Position numbers and translations under genes: made by a program. From NCBI GenBank assembly GCA_019208055.1, contig JAGXJF010004867.1, positions 1 through 64,000 on the forward strand: a stretch of 64,000 bases of DNA, read 5' to 3'. Shown here in pieces: positions 45,042 through 57,100 of the stretch (position 1 is its first letter; each line of letters begins with the position of its first letter). The stretch is from Stipa capillata. Taxonomy: Eukaryota > Streptophyta > Magnoliopsida > Poales > Poaceae. The notes below the pieces were generated by a model, which searched no databases, was not told the origin of the DNA, and saw only the letters and a list, made by a program, of their open reading frames with translations.

Positions 45042-47766
45042 CTAGTCGTAGAGCCTGCTCTCCGATTTGGAGGGGGTGTTTTCCAAAGTCGTCGCTCGTG
45101 GTTGCGGTGGAGGTCTTGCTGACGCGGGGGTGCGCGCAGCGGTGTCGGAGTCTGCTTCCCTACTTGAGAGTTGATGCTTTTCTGCGAGGTCGAGGCTACG
45201 CTTGTCGCAGAGTAGTGCTTCCTGGGGGGGGCTCTTTATCGTGAGGACACCATTTGGGCCAGGAATCTTCATGCACTGGTATGCGAAGTGCGTTGCTGCC
45301 ATGAATTTGGCTAGAGTTGGGCGCCCTAAGATGGCATTGTATGCTGTCTCAAAGTCGATTACGTCGAACAGGATCTTCTCTGTTCGGAAGTTCTCCGGTG
45401 TTCCGAAGGTAATCGGTAATGTGACTTGCCCGATCGGCGTAGCCAACGAGCCTGGGACGATACCGTAGAATGCCTGTGTCACCGTCTGGACTGATGACCG
45501 CGGTACTTGCATTGCGTCGAGGGCTTTTGTGAATAGGATGTTGAGGGAGCTCCCTCTGTCTATGAGCACTCGGGCCACTCGGCAGTTGTTGATCGTTGGT
45601 TCGACAACGAGCGGGTATCGTCCTGGTCGAACACAGTTCTCGGGGCAGTCGGTTTGGTTGAAAGTGATCGTGACCTCCGACCACTTGACTACCCGAGAGA
45701 CTCGTGGTATACTCACGAGAACTTCTTGGGCAATCGCCTTGTATTGCCTCTTCGACTCGTAGGAAGCCGAGCCCCCGAATATATGCTCGATCGCTCTGAC
45801 ATGCCCCTGGAATGGCTCAAGGGCGGAGTCATCGTCGGAAGTCGTGTCTGGGCTGTTGTTTGTGACCTGCGGGCTCTCCCCGCGGAATTTTTCTCTTTCT
45901 TCCTTAAGGTACTTCTTGAAGATGTGGCATTGATAGAGATCATGCGAATCGGTCTGGTAGAAGTCGCACCAAAGTTTTCCTGTCTTGTCGGAGGAAGTCG
46001 TCTGTTTATCCTTGGTGCGTGGTCGCCAGGTGCGCTTCTCGAGGAGATCGGCCAACACCTCATCGGTTTTAGATCTCTTCTCTCTATTCCCTCCGGAGGA
46101 TTTCTTCTTGCGCTTCATCTTCGTTGAGTCATCTCTGGTCCGGAAGGGAGACCTGGGCAACCTGTTCTGTTGCTGCTTGATGTAATGTAGGGTTTCCTCA
46201 GCACAGGCAACCTTTTCGGCTAAGTCCATCAGCTGTGCCATCGTCTTTGGAGAATGCATGATCAGGTCATGTGTGCACATCTCGTTTCTGCTGCCTCGAA
46301 CAAAGGCGCGGATGATGTTCGAGTCTGTTACTTCAGGAATAGTGTTGCGGATAGCACTAAACCGCTTGGTGAACTCTCGGAGGGTCTCATCCGGGCGTTG
46401 GATGACTAGAATAAGTCGTCGACCCAACCGGGACTTGTGAATGTGCCCTGGAAGTTTCCGAGAAGCATGTCGCAAAGCTGTCCCCAGGAGCGGATCGTTC
46501 CTGGGGGTAGGTTCGTCAACCAGGTCCTGACTGCTCCCCTGAGAGCAGTCGGGAGGTAGTTAGCCGTGACCTTCTCGGTCCCGCATGCGGCCTCGATTGT
46601 CATAGTGTAGATCTACAGGAACTCTACAGGGTTTGTGGTGCCATCGTACGACTCTAGGGCCCCGGGCTTGAAACGAGACAGCCAGCACACATGTCGGAGC
46701 TCCTGGGACAGCGCTTGGCATCCGTTGATGGTTCTCCGATAAAGCGCGTTCTTGCCGCTGTTCGGGGTCGGAGATCGTCCCCGGTTGTTAGCGTGGTGCC
46801 GGTGGTCTCTCCGGGGAGGAGATTGCTCTCACTAGCGCCTTTGGGATCGGCGCTCGTATGCTGTTCCTCCTGGCGAGACCTGTTCTTAGGATGTCGTCCC
46901 TCTCCGTCTGCTTCCTCTTGTCGGAGAGGGGTCTTCCCTCAGTTGGAGCTGTGTATCACCGACTGGAGTCGAGAAGACTCGGCTTGGGCTTGGGCCTACT
47001 ATAGTTTGGCCCCAAGCCGTTGTAGCCATAGTACTCCATCGGGTGTCGTCAAATCTGTCGCCGGTGGTCGTGACAGCAGATTGTGCACCTCGACGAGTCT
47101 TCGAGCAGTTCGGGACACATATACCCCCGTCCCTTGAGGGGTTCCGTCTGCTGCCGCAGGCATACTCCCGTTCCCGCGGGGAGTAGCCGTCAGGTTTCGA
47201 TGTTGTGAGCCCCCATGCTGATCCGGGTCCTCGAGATTTTCCCAACCGTCATGGATCGCGAGAACCACTCGAGGATCTGGATTAGATGAGGTGTAGTTTC
47301 ACTCCATCGTGTCTTCCTCATCGGAAGGGATATTGTGATCGAGATCTTGATCGTTTTGGCGATCAAAGGTCACAGGCGACAGTCCGGACATCGGGCTGGT
47401 CGCTCCTGCCTGGGAATCGTCGGTTAGCACCAACGTTTCTCCGAAGGCCCTGGCGCACTCGGTCCTGAATTGATCATCTTCGCAATCCAAGTACTCGCCA
47501 GAGGTGTATTCTCCAAGATCTACGCGATCAGTTGCCGGGTACAGATCTATCTGGCCAAAGTTGTCGTAGAAGCCTAGATCTGAGTACTCGGTACGTCGCG
47601 TGAGAGCGATCGGATCCCCCGCCAAACCTGCTTCTTTCTCTTCGAGTCGAACCAAGGAGGGCCGTGCAGTCGGCGTCATGGGCTGATCGCGACTAGTTGC
47701 ACATCTTGTCGACTCCGATACTTCCTTGACGGCTTGAGCCAGAGAGGTCTCCACGGTCGACGCCAT
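45042..47766 (-). pseudogene. Tat-like gag and aspartic protease
   Basis: Gag starts with the ATG at 47766 (MASTVETSLAQAVKEV), one base after the LTR end. Stops break it at 47299-47301 (TGA, Trp expected) and about 46612 (TAG after VEFL, Gln expected). Recognisable capsid blocks are YDGTTNPVEF, LRGAVRTWLTNLPPGTI (46603-46410 frame) and, after a frameshift near 46420, PDETLREFTKRFSAIRN. A knuckle-like LWCDFYQTDSHDLYQCHIF follows. The protease part has RVLIDRGSSLNILFTKAL, where the active-site D-G/T-G is D-R-G, and YNAILGRPTLAKFMA. The last open frame (46475-45042) is 477 residues. The Asp-Arg-Gly change suggests a dead protease. Confidence 0.85.
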
Positions 47767-47767
47767 C
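47747..47767 (-). promoter_or_regulatory. Primer-binding site overlapping the gag start codon
   Basis: TGGCGTCGACCGTGGAGACC follows the LTR end after two bases and includes the G of the gag ATG. The TGGCG..CGACC..GG pattern is that of Tat-type primer sites; the tRNA is not identified. Confidence 0.5.
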
Positions 47768-48378
47768 TGTCGACAATTAGTAAACCGCCGATCTTACGGT
47801 AGTCGTGAGACAGAGATACTTGTTATTGAGTAGGGACCCCTAGGGCACAAGGCCAAGAGATCTGACGACAAGGAAATGCCCTTTTTATACAGGTTTGGGC
47901 CTCCCTCAGGATAACAACCCTACGTCATGTTTGTATATATTGATCAGAGAGTATCTTACAAAGGATGTGTATGTTAATGGCTATCCTAGATCTAATCGGA
48001 GGCTACTTCGACTAGTTCCGCGGGGCTCGACTCTTTCGAGGCGGCGGGTCTTCTCGTGGGAATCGTTGTGGCCTCTGGATGGCTTCAGACTTCTTGGGAC
48101 TTCTAATCCTTATGAGACCTGTCCTCCCCTATGGGATTGCTGATCCTTTTATAGGAGGCTCCCCGAGTCGTACCGGACATGGACTTATGCCCGACTAGAA
48201 CTCTGGCTTCCTTAAACGTCAGGATTGACTTCCTAGTTTAAGGGGGTGTCCTCCCTCCTTACGGGGGGTTGCCCTTTCTCCTGGGGATTCTTACCGGATA
48301 CGTATTCTAATTTTGATGGTCCAGATAATCGTATACGGATACCTCCTCGTATACGGGATATTATACTATTCATCGTCA
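47768..48378 (-). mobile_element. 5' LTR of the gag-protease element (611 bp, start approximate)
   Basis: The 3' end on the minus strand is TAATTGTCGACA, directly before GATGGCGTCGACC. The proposed 5' end is TGACGATGAATAG at 48378. A TATA box (CCTATAAAAGG, minus) is at about 48145-48156. The end position is firm and the start is inferred. Confidence 0.65.
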
Positions 48379-48651
48379 GATGTTGCGGTAATAAATAACT
48401 TCTATATTTTTATCACATAATTTATACAAATAGATTCTAGTACTCATCCGTATATTCTATTGTATATCTCATTATTATAGAAAGGGTCATCCAAGATGTC
48501 TAATTACAAACAGTTCACAACTATCTGTGTCAGCTAATCACGGAGGTTCTAGCTAAAATACATCACAAACAGTTTTAAAAAGAAATCCATATATGATAGA
48601 TAGAACAGACGGTTAAAAACGTTTCTTATAAATAACTTATATACTCCTTCT

Positions 48652-48888
48652 GTCCAAGAATGTAAGGCATATTTTGATTCGTTAAGATAAGCCTTTGATC
48701 AATAATTACTCTATTAATATGCAGTTTATGCGATACAAAATTATAATCATAAGGAAGTACTTTTGAAGAGGAATCTAATGATATCAATTTTATATCACAT
48801 AAATCATATATAAATAGAGTAATTATTGATTAAAATCTTATCTTATAACCAATTAAAATACGTCTTACATTTTTGGACTAAGGGACTA
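48652..48888. mobile_element. Stowaway (Tc1/mariner) MITE, 233 bp
   Basis: The element is 48654-48886, flanked by TA dinucleotides. Ends read CTCCTTCTGTCCAAGAATGT and, reversed, GTCCCTTAGTCCAAAAATGT, with complementarity continuing through GTAAG(G/A)C(A/G)TATTTT. The CTCC(C)TCCGTCC-type start is the hallmark of grass Stowaway elements. Confidence 0.88.
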
Positions 48889-50869
48889 CATTTTAGTTTT
48901 CAAACTTTTCGTGATTTGCTGTCCCAGTTCGAGGCCCAATTGCCGGCCAATTTCCAGCAGCATGTATATAAACGCACTTAAAACCTTGACCCCCTCTACT
49001 CTACTCCAGCGCCTGATTCTCCTCTTCCTTACCCCCTCCCCTATAGCCACCTCACTTCTTTCTCCTCTCCTCTCTCTTGCACCGAGCCCTCTTCCTTCTC
49101 TTTTCCCTATGGCCAAGAGCTCTCTCCGCTGGCTGGCGAGCTCCTGTCACACCCCATCTTCCCTGCACCGATCAGCAAGGTCCGGATCTGGTCGTGCCCC
49201 TGACTCCCTCCAACGTGGGCCAGGCCGCTGCCTCGCTCGCACCGAATGAAGACAGGTCTACTCGCCGCCGCCATCCATGCTTAGCACCACTGCGGGCCCA
49301 CGCGTCGTGCTGGAGAGCGAGAAGAGCGCAGAAGAGGAAGTCCCTGACCTCATCTCGCACAAATCCGACCACCTCTTACCTCACCTCGCCCATATCCGGC
49401 TGCCTTCGATCCACCTCGTTTGGATCCGACCACCAAAATCCAAAACTTCATAGCTTCAATAATACATATCCTCAGTTCACTTTATCATTTCTTTCAATAA
49501 TCGATTTGTAAACCACTGAAAATAGGTATTTGTAAATCCAAATAATCTACCAATGCACATTTGACTTAAATTCTATGGGGAAAATGCAATAGTTTCATCT
49601 ACTAACTACTTTATCGGTTGCATAACCTCACGGAAACATCCTTAAAAAATTCAATTCATCTTCCTTCGTATATTAATTCTGATAATCTAAATCAACGAGG
49701 GGCAACCCGCGCTTTCAGTGATAACGGCAGCGGGTCGCGTAAGGGTCACGCTCAGCTTCGCCGAGTTCGTGTCGGAGTCGGATTCGAAATTCTGACGTTT
49801 TGGCGGCAAGACGGCGGTGCCGCGGGAGTAATGGTCGCCGGCGCACCATTTGGATGAGTTCTCTTGACCAGTTTTCTCGAGTCAAACAAGTGCCGTTCTA
49901 CAAATTCTGAAGGATCAGAACACAATTACGATTCCGGCGAGAAGCAACAAAGGACAGAGAAGCAGCTTTAGTCCAACATTTGGGAGCCTGGTACATGCGC
50001 TCAACCTCATAAGAAGGGCAGGCCGAGCGAGAGGCGTGCCAAACGAAGGCACACGACAGCACACGAGCATCATGCTCGTGCATGACACATACGTAGCAAC
50101 TTCGAGTTGAATTGAATTGAACCCAAATCCATCACAGCCATGTGATGGCGTGCTATATATATATAGCGCATGACACATACGCCCGGCAATCCCAAATATT
50201 TTTAGTTTTTCTCTCTCTATGAAGTGACTTCTTTATTTGGAGAAAAAATAATGGAACAGGCGATTCCTGTCTGGACAGCAAAAGTGCAGCATTAGCCAAT
50301 GGCGTCAATCGGCGACGCAATCGTTCGAGACTTCCGCAACGGCTACTCTAGGCCGTCATCTCCCTCTGTCGACTCGCTTCAACCTTGGTGCCGGTCACCG
50401 TCACCGCCGAGCAATTGGAGGACAAGTCGTGCGAACTTGCCAAAGCATAAACCCATCCATCGTCAGGGAGAAACATGTCAAGCAGAAAGGGAGACATCCA
50501 AAACATTAGTGACATCAATCAATCTCTACCTGCTTCTGCATACATTAGTTTTATGTTGGTTTTTTGCCATGATCTTTCCACGCAGTATTATTATTTTTTT
50601 CATTCCAAACAATGTGAACATCACGTGTATACAATTATAGCCGAACTCATGAGAGTAGCCGGAAGATCAAAGCAAAATAGCTCTTCTTTTCCTACCTAGC
50701 CATCAACTGATGTACAGAGCGCCACAGTCGCATTAGGACAACAGAAATTTAAGTCCTTCCCAGGCAAGAACAGGCCTAGTTTCCATCTAAAACCTACCAA
50801 AGACGAAATCAATCAACGAAACGGGCTGCTGTGCAATACTAGACTGTCATGAGTCATGACCCCATGGCT
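48889..50869. other. Intergenic DNA with one promoter-like patch
   Basis: At 48960-48970 CATGTATATAAACGC is followed by a CT-rich leader-like stretch and an ATG at 49108 opening only about 46 codons. That could be the relic of a gene or transposon end. A 16-bp palindrome GCTATATATATATAGC lies near 50152-50167. No protein was recognised; the region downstream of 50200 is the 3' flank of the PSI-type gene. Confidence 0.45.
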
Positions 50870-53800
50870 TCATAAATCTTGGTTAGATGGATTGGTCTTT
50901 ACCATTTGGCGGTTACTCTGGCTGATAAGGTGGTGAAGCCAGACGACCAGCTCCAGTATGTAAGCCTCGGTCCTTGCCTTGTCGGCATGGTAGAGTGTCT
51001 CGATGACGTCCGGTCGACCTGGTCCTCTTCCAACTCTCTCGGTCCTGAATGGCACAGTAAACAAACCGCAACAGGAACATCATGTGTAAGAAAATTTCCC
51101 TCTGAACAGAGTACGGCTAGGGCATTGGATAAACTTTGGTGTTGGACAAATTTTCCTACTTACCCTGATTTTGCCCACTCGCTAAACCGCAAGAAGCCTC
51201 GGGCACTGAAGTTCCACCCAAACGAGCAAGCAAAACAGATGACAGAAACAGTTATAATCCATAAAGCTGAAAACTTAACTGAAAGAAGCTTAAAACATTG
51301 GTTTGATGCATAACAAGCTGCAGTACCAGGTGGTATTGATGGCCATTGGAACAAACCATTTCAAAATTTTATCCATCATAGCCCTTATTTGATCAATAGT
51401 AAGCTGCAGCAGAAATTTAGGATTCAGAATGTCAAAATCTTGTGCTCGAGAAAGAATGTGGAAATTTTGTTGATTTGGTTCTCTCTTTAGTTGTATTACC
51501 TCCCGAGGCCTTGAGGAAGTTCTTAATTTATTTGGTAAGGCCGACCTGACCCTTGGTGGCAATCCTTGGTAAAGGGCATCTCTTGAATTTGCCGGTACAT
51601 ACCCTGATCGAGAAACCTTAAACAAACAAAATTTAAATGTGCTACCCTCACATACTAGCTAGTGGATATTGCTGAAAGTGTCATTTAGACTTTTGTGTTC
51701 GGCCACTTATATTTGGCACATATTTGTTTTTTTTTCTGTAAAAGATCCGTAGTATTTATACTAAAGATTGTGACAACGAACTTAAACCACTAAGAAATTC
51801 CTGCACACAACACCTCAAGAAAAATGCTGCTTGGGAATATAGTACTCCCTTCAATAGTTCAATCACAAGAGTGGTGTTTTGAGATACACGCAGTCCAACT
51901 TTATAAACATTTGCTATTGATATATTTCTGAATATTTACAATGGATACATGAAAATGGTATTTGTATACTTGTCCTGGAAAGTGCTTTCATAATATTATA
52001 ATTTTGTTAGGTTTTGTAAATATCTTACAATAGAAATTACTGCTGAAAGTTGTGTTATGAGGAGATGTCAATGTCTTTCACTTATAATTGAAGTTGATAT
52101 ACGATAAGATCACAAAAGCAAGGAAATATCGCCAGAATTTTGAGCTGATTTCTAGAAATGAACCTCAAGGAACTTACAATGCTATAGATCTGTATGATAG
52201 TGTTTGCATAGTGCAATGCAAGTCCGGCAGGTCCTAATCTCTGACAGTTCACAGTTGATTCAGAACTCAATTCACCTCCATCTACAAATATATAATGAGC
52301 ATAAGTTGGCACAAAGTGTGGCTGACTCCAAACATGAAAAAGACCATGAAAATACCAGAACATCCAAACGAGACATTGATCTCAACATGTAAATACTGCA
52401 CAATGTCAACAAGCTTCGCAACAACCTATAACAAGAAATATGTTATAAGCAAATACAGGACAGACCAACAGGGCACATGAAGTAAATTCTATAGCAAAAG
52501 CTGCTCACGTCTTCCAATGTCTTGGACCACAATGATCTTTTCTTCAAACTCTTCACGTAGCTTCTTTGGGTCTTCAACTCTAGTCTCACAACTTGGATAT
52601 TATCGGCTGCAAATTAATCAGATCACAGTATAAAAAGTCCAAACAATAAGGCTAAATTGCTATGACAACTAAAATCAGACGGATTTGGATTTAGAAAATA
52701 TCAAAGATATAAGATTAAAATTATTTTCCCTAGCTTGGACAATCCACTTATGTCATTCATTTAGGTATTGAACAGAGAAGAAGGGACAAAGATGATTGCA
52801 TTCTTTCTGAAAAAATGTTAAACAGTAAGCACTATACCTTTGTCAGATCTATTTGAATTTTCCTTGCCGTTTAGCTGACAGCAGTAATCTTGCTCAAATC
52901 TATCTAAGGCATGTAGCTCATGATACAAATCCTGGAAAAGAAGACCAATATTATCAAAACTTGATGACATGAATCCGTTGCTCAAACCATATCTTCAGAG
53001 CACAGCACAATGCTTACAGTTGTATGTTGAACAAGAGCCATCAACTTTTGCATCTCCGCTGTTGCCGTTTCTTTCAGCTGCTTCTGGGGTAGACTTTCTG
53101 ATTCTAGTCTGGACACCAAGGGGACAAATATAATTCAAGTCTAATCTGTATAATTATTGCTGCATGTGAAAACATGAGGTTTCTTACTTGACAAAATAGC
53201 GGTCCAGGTTATGCCATTGGGGATCTTTACAACGGTTGCCAAACCTGACAATCTCTTGTGAAAATATTTTCAGCTCTTGCCTACAAAAGTGCAAATATTA
53301 GCCAGAGTACACAAAACTGGTAACAGTCAGAGTGACCAGAAAAGTCACAATGGCCACTGAGGATAAACATCCTGTCTACCTTTTGTCATTAGCTGCAATC
53401 CGCATCAACTCGCCCATGTCACTGGAAATCAAATTCTGCACGCCTTCAGAAGGAAGCACCACTTGTTTGAAGTATGTAACTGAGTCTTCCGACAGAGATT
53501 GCATAATGCTCGCACCTTTCAGTATTGTGTTGGCAACCTCAAAAGCTAGAATTGATATCTGGCACCCTTTGGTCGCCCTGGAAATAAAGCCACCATCTGG
53601 GCTCAAGGTAGTCATCAAGCAGCCTAGTGTGTCTAGAATCTCCACTGCTCTCCCAAAACCAACCTTGCCGGCTGTGCCAAGCGCTGAACCCATTCTAGGA
53701 ACCTGCTAAGAAAGGTGACGGATTTCAGGAGATAGTATATTTCAGTAATGCAATTAAGCTAAGCATTATGCAAGAAAGATCCAAGTCATTCTCCTGCATT

Positions 53801-54290
53801 CGGACAAAAAACTGCACACCTCTAATAATTATTTTTCGAAACTTTTAACTCTAATGATTTGAAAGTATATTATAGTCAGTTCATTTATGAACATAGCTAA
53901 AGAAATATTCAAAATTACTCTTTCCTTAGTTCAGCAAAAAAATACTGTGTGAAAGGAAAATCCATTCCCTTCTTATCCACCACTTGCCTTGCTTGTTCCA
54001 TTGTTTCCAGGCCTGTCTTTCCTCGACTCAGATGGCGCAATTTTCCCAGACACAGCTGTCTCTTCTGATGTTGAAGCGCGAAGCTTACTACTACCGGAAA
54101 GAAGGAAACATTCATCCTCGAAGGATAACAGAATGGATTGGCTCGTCGACTCCTGCTTCTCCTCCATAGTTTTGACACCGCTAAACTTCTGTCTGTGTGC
54201 AAGGTTCATAGTATCAGGAAATTCGCTGATACTGTCCGCTGCATCCTTGAACCCCGCATCGGCAATGGCAACAGACCGTCTTGATTTCAT
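50870..54290 (-). CDS. PSI-family (PSK SIMULATOR-like) protein, DUF3475 + DUF668, 12 coding exons
   Basis: Coding exons (minus): 54290-53988, 53702-53380, 53280-53188, 53108-53018, 52931-52838, 52606-52509, 52425-52356, 52281-52178, 51616-51500, 51403-51327, 51205-51164, 51044-50870. They total 1587 bp, an open frame of 528 residues with every junction in phase. DUF3475 is seen as ISILAFEVANTILKGASIM, VVLPSEGVQNLISSDMGEL and RFGNRCKDPQWHNLDRYF. DUF668 is seen as LGPAGLALHYANTIIQIY, RDALYQGLPPRVRSAL and ETLYHADKARTEAYILELVV. Arabidopsis PSI proteins affect growth and PSK-linked signalling at the plasma membrane. The usual MGGxCS myristoylation start is absent here (MKSRRSVAIADAG). Intron 1 needs a GC donor (AAG|GCAAGT). 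It looks intact and is probably a host gene. Confidence 0.85.
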
Positions 54291-54351
54291 CACTGCAAAA
54301 CAACATATATCACCATGAGCAAATTTCTTTTACTAACTAGCCTACTCTTAC

Positions 54352-54760
54352 CTTCAACACTGTAAAACACCAACACCAAAGAGGTAGGAGACATACAGTA
54401 GCAACCGTTGCAATCCATCCACGAGAAGCTCGTGCCCACGACGACAAGAACAGCATGGAGGGATGCTCCAAAGAAACTTTACAGAACAAACCGTAACACC
54501 TCCAGATTTCCGCTCCAACCGGCAGCGCCCGGAAGGTGTTCGACGGAATGCGCGAACCAACGAGAGCAGGAAGAGGAGGCACCTTTCCCGCAAGAAAACC
54601 AAAGAAGAGAGCCTGCAAGGACGACAAGACCAGCCAGCCAACCAACCGCACGGTGCACCAACAGAAAACCTCACACTGGAGACTCGCCAAGAACGGAAAG
54701 AAGAAACCAAAATATCAGGAAAAAGGTAGAGCTTTTTTGCAAGTGACAATTAGGTGGGGC
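54352..54760 (-). other. 5' untranslated exon of the PSI-type gene (5' end unknown)
   Basis: On the minus strand GTGTTGAAG|GTAAGA ends an exon at 54352, and TTTTGCAG|TG at 54293 precedes the start codon at 54290. This gives a 59-bp leader intron. The exon has minus-strand ORFs but none with a plausible PSI N-terminus. Confidence 0.5.
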
Positions 54761-54881
54761 GATGAAAGGACGGGGCGTGAGCTTGGCTTGGCATCTGGGA
54801 TCGAGAGTGGAAGGGAGGGAGTAGTCGCTGGGAGGCAGCTCGCGGATGGAGACGGGATGAGATGGGAGGTGACTCGATCAG

Positions 54882-54911
54882 GGGGATGGGGATGGGGATG
54901 GGGATGGGGAC
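54882..54911. repeat. (GGGGAT)n microsatellite
   Basis: About four to five hexamer units upstream of the PSI-type gene. Confidence 0.85.
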
Positions 54912-55175
54912 GGGAGGCGGGGATCTTTAGTTTTTCTCTCTTCAGGCCGGATTTGCTTCGCTCCCGCGCCGAAGGGGACAGGGCAGCGAGCGACGGACAG
55001 GACAGGCTACGGAGATTTGGAGCGCGAACCGCCGTGCCGAGTCCACGCGCTGACCGTGTCTCCTCCGCGCGAGTGCGTGAGCCCCCGGATTCCCGTGGCG
55101 TCTCGAGCTGCCTGCCGTCCGATCGCCGGACTCGGCCGGCACGAGGATCTGGTCTTGTTGCGGTTGGCCGGCACC

Positions 55176-55210
55176 GATGGATGGATGGATGGATGGATGG
55201 ATGGATGGAT
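55176..55210. repeat. (ATGG)n microsatellite
   Basis: About nine ATGG units, uninterrupted, about 0.9 kb upstream of the PSI-type start codon. Confidence 0.92.
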
Positions 55211-55399
55211 ATCGCGTCCGAATCTGGAGCATCAGCTTCTTCTAGCTCGCCTGCTGATGATGATTACTTGATTATTATGATACGAAGTGAATTCTCACAA
55301 GAAAAAAAAAGATACGAAGTGGAAGGCACGTTCTTATTCACTGATCAGATTATTCTTTTGAGGAAAAAGAGCATGGACATGATTCTCGTTCCAGTTTAT

Positions 55400-56895
55400 T
55401 CTGTCATGGTAGGACCCGTGATATTGTTATCGTTTAATCGTTCGTATCTTCGCTTTGTTTTGTTCTACTTGGATGAGAACAAAAATTGTTAGGCGGTGCA
55501 TCGATTTTTGTCTTCTGTTCTTTCTATTTTAAAACAGATTCTTGAGGAGCTAGACATAAGAACTAAGAGTTTGAATAAAATATTAATATTATTTTTAAAT
55601 TTTTTTATGTTTATTTTTTTTCTCTCTAAGACAAGAAATGTTAGTACTAGTTCTACTCTCATGAGTACGTATCTCTTTTTTATGACATGGATGAAAGATA
55701 AAATAGAGTAAAACTATTTTGAGTAAAAAATTAGAGAGACTAAAAAACATCTCTTTTAAAAGGAAAAAGTAGTTTGTATGTGTATACAGGGGGAAGAGGG
55801 GGGGCGCATCGTTAAGACCTACTAGACATTTATGTTGTCATTTCAGTACTAAGCACTAGTTATACGTACCGACCGTAATATCCATAACTCGTGCCTCTTG
55901 AAAAGGATCCCTGGTCATTTAGCTTTAGCTAACCGTGAGTTTCAGGAATCCCAAGAGCCACTCAGAGTCCCAGGATAAAATTCACGGATCAAGAGACAAC
56001 CGGCGTCAGCAACTATACAAAAGTTCCTCTGGCCACATACATGAATTCGTTACAAACCACTCTACTTTCCAGAAAGGCTCCTCCACAAAAACGTCACAGC
56101 CTGGCCCATTCAATCAGACACGCGAATTATCCTGCAAAACGATGCAAAAGACAAGTGAGCGTGTGCACCCGAGTGCACACACGAATTATGGCCTGCAAAA
56201 GACGTGTATTTGGTGATTCCCGAGTCTTTGTCTGATTTCGCATTACTAAAACAGAGGTGTTTCACTTTCACATGCCATCTGGAGTTTGAACTGCACATCA
56301 GTTGACTTTAGCAATGTGAAAGGGACTGCTAATTGTCTTCGAGGCTTGTCGCCCAAATAACTCAAAAGAATATTCGAAAAGCATGGGTTCGTATGGTACC
56401 TCCACGAATGCCTGCAAAGCAGAATGGGGATAACAGATGGTGATAATAAACCAATTAGGTTTGCCAACTCATGCGTAGAGCCGGCATTAGCTTGTGTATA
56501 CACGGCACGAAGTTAACGAAGATTTTGTTAGAAGTGTATGATTGGTAATCAGATAAATGTAAACAAAATTTATTTATTTATGACAAGACATATACAGCTT
56601 GGTGATAAAATAACGTTGCTTCTCGATGCCAACGTAAAGAGACCATTTCTCTTTAATAAATGGGCATAGCTCCTACCATCAGTTTAAGAAAAGAAGAGCA
56701 TATCAAATATATTATTTTGAGGCAAAGAGCATTTCAAATAAGAAATACGCATTACTCAGAAGAACATCTAGAGATCGCTGTCATATTAAAGTGCACCGGT
56801 TGGTCAAATGGAAGATGACAATTGTATAATGCCAAAAAGTATATAGAGGCTTGGAGAGACGGAAAGGTTAATGGAGGGTGCATATTTAAAGTATG
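55400..56895. other. Intergenic DNA, nothing recognised
   Basis: AT-rich, with a less AT-rich patch at 55930-56500 lacking any convincing ORF. It could be an untranslated region or old transposon. Confidence 0.4.
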
Positions 56896-57100
56896 TACAA
56901 TGTAAGTGTTTAGAGAGATACTTAACAAAATAAATTAATTTTTTCTTATCTTATAGGATTACATTGATGTTTATTTTACAACACGAGTGCTCAATTAGGT
57001 ACATATGCTTAAGAGGTGATTATATATTTAATTAGTACTAATTAATATATATAATCATCTAACCACAAAGAGGAGTTTGTATTGGACTAAATAAAATTTA

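Larger units (their letters stand above)
44530..48378 (-). mobile_element. Non-autonomous Tat-like gypsy element (LTR, gag, protease; no RT or integrase)
   Basis: On the minus strand: LTR (48378-47768), gag (from 47766), protease (to 45042), about 500 bp of non-coding sequence and a polypurine-like AGTCGGGGGCTAGA at about 44530-44543. There is no RT, RNase H or integrase between the protease end and the purine tract, so it would depend on another element for pol. The 3' LTR was not found. Confidence 0.75.

Noticed and set aside
45654..46127. 157-residue plus-strand ORF
   Set aside because: It is antisense to the gag-protease frame of the minus-strand element, which has clear retroviral motifs.
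50299..50640. 113-residue ORF starting MASIGDAIVRDFRNGYSR
   Set aside because: No recognisable domain, low-complexity hydrophobic end, and located in the 3' flank of the PSI-type gene; no splice or promoter support.
54536..55492. 318-residue plus-strand ORF
   Set aside because: It runs antisense through the leader exon and promoter of the PSI-type gene and across two microsatellites; composition is repeat-driven and no domain is seen.
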